DNA of 14,277 nucleotides. Source: Deltaproteobacteria bacterium (GTDB lineage Bacteria; Desulfobacterota; Binatia; UBA9968). This document shows positions 11,970 through 14,277 of this stretch, piece by piece. Location: positions 1-14,277 of the forward strand of contig JAHFAP010000054.1 of NCBI GenBank assembly GCA_023250495.1, in the 5' to 3' direction. The notes below the pieces were generated by a model. The model was given only the letters and a program-made list of their open reading frames with translations. It had not been told where the DNA came from and made no database searches. Position numbers and translations under genes: made by a program. Every line of letters begins with the position of its first letter. Within the stretch, counting starts at the first letter, position 1.

Positions 11970-12947
11970 ATGAGAAGAAAAATTGGAATCTCCGTACTGG
12001 CCATTCTAATTCTGGCTTCTGTCCATCTGGCTGAGGCGCAGCAGCAAGCGAAAGCCCCCCGGATAGGACTTCTATGTGCAGCGGTGTGCGACACCTTTAC
12101 CATCAAGGCATTCCAGCAAGGGCTGCGCGAGCTAGGCTACATGGAGGGAAAGAATCTCATCATTGAGTACCGCTGGGCGGAGGGGAAGAGCGATCGGCTT
12201 CTCACGCTCGCTAGTGAGCTGGTCAGTCTTAAGGTGGATGTCATCGTGACAGCGACAACGCCAGCGATCCAAGCGGCTAAGCAAGCGACCAGGACGATCC
12301 CGATTGTTATGGCAGCCAGTGCCGATCCAGTTGAGACTGGATTGGTCGCCAGTCTTGCGCGGCCAGGAGGCAATGTCACCGGTTTGTCCAGACTTGGCCC
12401 GGAGTTAGAAGGAAAACGGTTAGAACTCCTGAAGGAGATATTGCCCAAACTCAAGCTAGTGGCCTTCGTTTGGGATCCGGCCAACGCGGGCTTCGCCCTT
12501 AGGTTCAAGGAGCTAGAGATCGCGGCCCGATCACTGAGACTACAGATTCAATCCCTGGAGGTGCGAACTCCAAACGAACTGGAGAGCGTCCTGGAGTCAG
12601 CGACCAGCAAACGGGCTGGCGCCCTCATTGTACCGACCCCGATGGCCAATGCTTACCGAAGACAAATCGTGGACTTCGCGGCAAAGAAACGGTTGCCGCT
12701 GATTTACGACACAAGAGAGTTTGTGGATGAGGCTGGTGGCCTCATGTCCTATGGGGATAACCTCACGGAATTGTTCCGGCGCGCCGCCACCTACGTGGAC
12801 AAGATCCTCAAAGGTGCCAAGCCAGCCGACCTCCCCGTGGAACAGCCGATGAAGTTTGAGTTTGTTATCAATCTGAAAACGGCCAAGCAGATCGGCCTAA
12901 CGATTCCGCATGAAGTGCTCGCGCGGGCGGACAAAGTGATCAAGTGA
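11970..12947 (+). CDS. PF04392-type ABC substrate-binding protein, copy 1
   Basis: The start at 11970 is set by GGAG (11960-11963) six bases upstream and gives a clean signal peptide (MRRKIGISVLAILILASVHL, probable cleavage after AEA at about 22). The 325-residue product is a periplasmic binding protein of the ABC_sub_bind family (PF04392, TrpX-like). It shows PRIGLL near the start of the mature chain, FQQGLRELGYMEGKNLIIEY, PIVMAASADPV and LARPGGNVTGLS (the family's most recognisable motif). Such proteins bind small ligands, in some cases amino acids, for an ABC importer. No permease or ATPase gene follows; the next gene is a paralogue. Their C-terminal 55 residues match at 49 positions. Expression may be controlled by the leader hairpin at 11925-11957. 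The ligand is unknown. Confidence 0.93.
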   Translation: MRRKIGISVLAILILASVHLAEAQQQAKAPRIGLLCAAVCDTFTIKAFQQGLRELGYMEGKNLIIEYRWAEGKSDRLLTLASELVSLKVDVIVTATTPAIQAAKQATRTIPIVMAASADPVETGLVASLARPGGNVTGLSRLGPELEGKRLELLKEILPKLKLVAFVWDPANAGFALRFKELEIAARSLRLQIQSLEVRTPNELESVLESATSKRAGALIVPTPMANAYRRQIVDFAAKKRLPLIYDTREFVDEAGGLMSYGDNLTELFRRAATYVDKILKGAKPADLPVEQPMKFEFVINLKTAKQIGLTIPHEVLARADKVIK

Positions 12948-12977
12948 TTTTAGATTGCCGATTTTGCATTTTAGATT
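12946..12977. repeat. AT-rich intergenic repeat, left copy
   Basis: The element starts on the last two bases of the copy-1 stop codon. It contains GATTTTAGATT (12946-12956) and ATTTTAGATT (12968-12977). Its first 20 bases (12946-12965) are the exact reverse complement of 14099-14118, beyond the second binding-protein gene. Its 11-bp core is also the reverse complement of 13039-13049. Confidence 0.75.
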
Positions 12978-13031
12978 AAGGAAAAAACAGAGATGAGACA
13001 TTTGGATTCGACCTTGGATTCTTACTCCAAC

Positions 13032-13062
13032 AATCGAAAATCTAAAATCCAAAATCGAAAAT
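13032..13062. repeat. AT-rich intergenic repeat, middle copy
   Basis: This run of AATCxAAAATC-type units lies just upstream of copy 2 in inverted orientation to the left copy. AATCTAAAATC (13039-13049) pairs perfectly with 12946-12956 across about 80 bases, so the 12946-13062 interval could fold back on itself. The remaining spacer (12978-13031) shows no gene. Confidence 0.65.
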
Positions 13063-13072
13063 AGGTGGGGCA

Positions 13073-14050
13073 ATGAAAAAGATTTTACGACTTCTTGGGA
13101 TTGTAGCGTTACTGGGTTGCGGGGCGATGGCCGAGGCGCAGCAGCCGGGGAAAGTCCCCCGGATCGGGTTTCTAGTGGACGGATCCCCTTCCTCTCATTC
13201 GACCCGCATTGAGGCATTCCGACAAGGTCTGTTCCAGTTGGGCTATGTTGAGGGAAAGAACATCGCCATTGAGTACCGATATGCAGAGGGGCGGTTCGAT
13301 AGGGTCCCTGTTCTTGCAGGTGAACTTGTTCGGCTCAAGGTTGATGTGATCCTTACATCGGGTCCGTCAGCCACGGCCGCCAAGCAAGCGACGGGCACTA
13401 TCCCGATCGTCTTTGTGGCCGTCCCCGATCCGGTTGGCGGTGGGCTTGTCGACAGCCTCGCGCGGCCGGGCGGGAACATCACGGGGTTGACCAACATTAA
13501 CGTCGAATTAGCCGGGAAACGGCTGGAATTACTCAAGGAAACTTTTCCCAGAGTCTCCCGTGTCGCTGTCATTCGGGATCCGAACAGTTCAACTGCTGCA
13601 CTCTCGTGGAGAGAACTGGAGGTCGCGGCCAAGGTGTTGGGGGTGCAACTTCAATCCCTGGAGGTGCGAGCGCCCGATGATTTCGCGGGTGCATTTCGGT
13701 CCGCAACCAGAAAGAGCGCCAACGCTCTCATCGTGCTGTCGAGCCCCCTCATCGTTGATCAGCGAAAACGGATTGCAGACCTTGCATTAAAGAATCGCCT
13801 ACCGTCGATGTTCGCATCGAGTGAGTATACGGACGCAGGGGGTCTCATGTCCTATGGGCCCAATATTCCCGAGCAGTACCACCGCGCCGCCACCTATGTG
13901 GACAAAATCCTAAAAGGCACCAAGCCAGCCGACCTGCCCGTGGAGCAGCCGATGAAGTTTGAGCTGGTGATCAACTTGAAAGCCGCCAAGCAGATCGGCC
14001 TCACGATTCCGCAGTCAGTTCTCTTCCGGGCGGATAAAGTTATAAAATGA
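13073..14050 (+). CDS. PF04392-type ABC substrate-binding protein, copy 2
   Basis: This tandem paralogue of the preceding gene has the same length (325 residues). Its signal peptide ends at AEA, residue 22, as in copy 1. Here the segment ALLGC (residues 12-16) also makes a possible but imperfect lipobox, so a lipoprotein form with Cys16 cannot be excluded. PRIGFLVDG, FRQGLFQLGYVEGKNIAIEY, PIVFVAVPDPV and LARPGGNITGLT repeat the family motifs. The C-terminal 55 residues are almost the same as copy 1, whereas the ligand-facing middle differs more, which suggests a different ligand preference. AGGTGG (13063-13068) serves as ribosome site. The gene is bracketed by inverted AT-rich repeats (12946-12965 and 14099-14118). 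No transporter membrane or ATPase subunit is nearby. Confidence 0.93.
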   Translation: MKKILRLLGIVALLGCGAMAEAQQPGKVPRIGFLVDGSPSSHSTRIEAFRQGLFQLGYVEGKNIAIEYRYAEGRFDRVPVLAGELVRLKVDVILTSGPSATAAKQATGTIPIVFVAVPDPVGGGLVDSLARPGGNITGLTNINVELAGKRLELLKETFPRVSRVAVIRDPNSSTAALSWRELEVAAKVLGVQLQSLEVRAPDDFAGAFRSATRKSANALIVLSSPLIVDQRKRIADLALKNRLPSMFASSEYTDAGGLMSYGPNIPEQYHRAATYVDKILKGTKPADLPVEQPMKFELVINLKAAKQIGLTIPQSVLFRADKVIK

Positions 14051-14083
14051 CAATTTTGAATTACGAATTTTGAGTGTTGAGTT

Positions 14084-14118
14084 GTGAATCGGAAATCGAA
14101 AATCGGCAATCTAAAATC
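14084..14118. repeat. AT-rich intergenic repeat, right copy (inverted)
   Basis: AATCGGAAATCG-type units end in a 20-base block (14099-14118) that is the exact reverse complement of 12946-12965. The block stops two bases short of the stop codon of the PIN-domain gene on the opposite strand. Copies therefore lie right at the ends of coding regions on both sides of copy 2. Confidence 0.75.
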
Positions 14119-14119
14119 G

Positions 14120-14277
14120 CTAGAGCTTGTAGGTCGGAATCCGGAGTGCGCGGGCCGCATCGACGAGTCGGCCATCGTAGCTGGCGAGCCTTACGACCTG
14201 TCCCTGCTTTCGGAGAAAGTCCATGGATGCCACATGGAGCGCATCCAGGGTTCGGACCGGCTTCGGGAAAGGCTCCA
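14120..14277 (-). CDS. VapC-like PIN-domain protein, C-terminal part (cut by window edge)
   Basis: A minus-strand frame without stops runs in from the window end and finishes at TAG (14120-14122). It reads EPFPKPVRTLDALHVASMDF, then LASYDGRLVDAARALRIPTY and a short end. TLDALHVAS carries the acidic residue of the third conserved PIN motif, and LASYD-x-x-LVDAAR is the typical VapC C-terminus with a fourth acidic residue. VapC proteins are toxin ribonucleases of type II toxin-antitoxin pairs. The start and any vapB antitoxin gene lie outside the window, so whether the system is complete cannot be judged. Confidence 0.8.
   Translation of the reverse strand, partial: EPFPKPVRTLDALHVASMDFLRKQGQVVRLASYDGRLVDAARALRIPTYKL

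Noticed and set aside
12946..14118. CRISPR array or transposon made of the AT-rich repeats
   Set aside because: The repeats are few, degenerate, in mixed orientation and not evenly spaced. There is no transposase and no target-site duplication that I can see.

Overview
The window reads as a GC-rich, Gram-negative-type bacterial chromosome segment. An ExbB/ExbD pair implies an energised envelope. There are two secreted PF04392-type binding proteins, the intergenic DNA is short, and many genes overlap by 1-4 bases. Solo PF04392 binding proteins together with VOC, FMN and acyl-CoA-ligase genes are common in uncultured soil or groundwater lineages (Rokubacteria/NC10, Binatota and other former Deltaproteobacteria) and in some Beta- and Alphaproteobacteria. 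I cannot fix the taxon from this sequence alone. No rRNA, tRNA, IS element, CRISPR array or phage structural gene is visible.

Layout. 219-1837 (+): a promoter, then a 61-aa membrane peptide, a TPR protein with signal peptide and C-terminal anchor, and a two-cluster Fe-S protein, tightly packed; together they look like accessory parts of a membrane redox complex. 1848-1907: a 17-bp inverted repeat between convergent genes. 1918-3223 (-): hisI-hisG of histidine biosynthesis. 3371-4442: a regulatory island with a mini XRE protein and a lone receiver whose phospho-Asp is Glu (-), facing a second XRE repressor (+) across overlapping divergent promoters. 4515-5350 (+): cutA, apparently on a near-leaderless mRNA, then a Nudix hydrolase. 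5411-8559 (+): a tyrosine phenol-lyase/tryptophanase relative with an altered active site, translationally coupled to a long-chain-type acyl-CoA ligase. 8581-11642 (+): a promoter, a 5'-UTR hairpin, a two-domain VOC protein, an FMN 2-hydroxyacid dehydrogenase, exbB and exbD. 11663-11737: a decayed copy of the 3' end of the FMN gene lies directly after exbD. 11832-11957: a promoter followed by an intrinsic terminator just before the first of two tandem PF04392 binding proteins (11970-12947 and 13073-14050). A 20-bp inverted repeat brackets the second copy. 14120-14277 (-): the C-terminal end of a VapC-like PIN protein, cut by the window edge.

How the parts may work together (inference). Three blocks look like catabolic or transport functions for small organic acids: PLP lyase plus CoA ligase, VOC plus FMN dehydrogenase plus ExbBD, and the binding proteins. 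None has a recognisable complete partner set: there is no TonB, no ABC permease or ATPase and no ring-cleavage partner, so substrates remain open. The most unusual points are the degenerate active sites of the lyase and FMN enzyme, the pseudo-receiver switch, the gene-end remnant flanking exbBD, and the attenuator-like leader. Residue equivalences to reference enzymes were made by eye from memory of those sequences, not by running an alignment.
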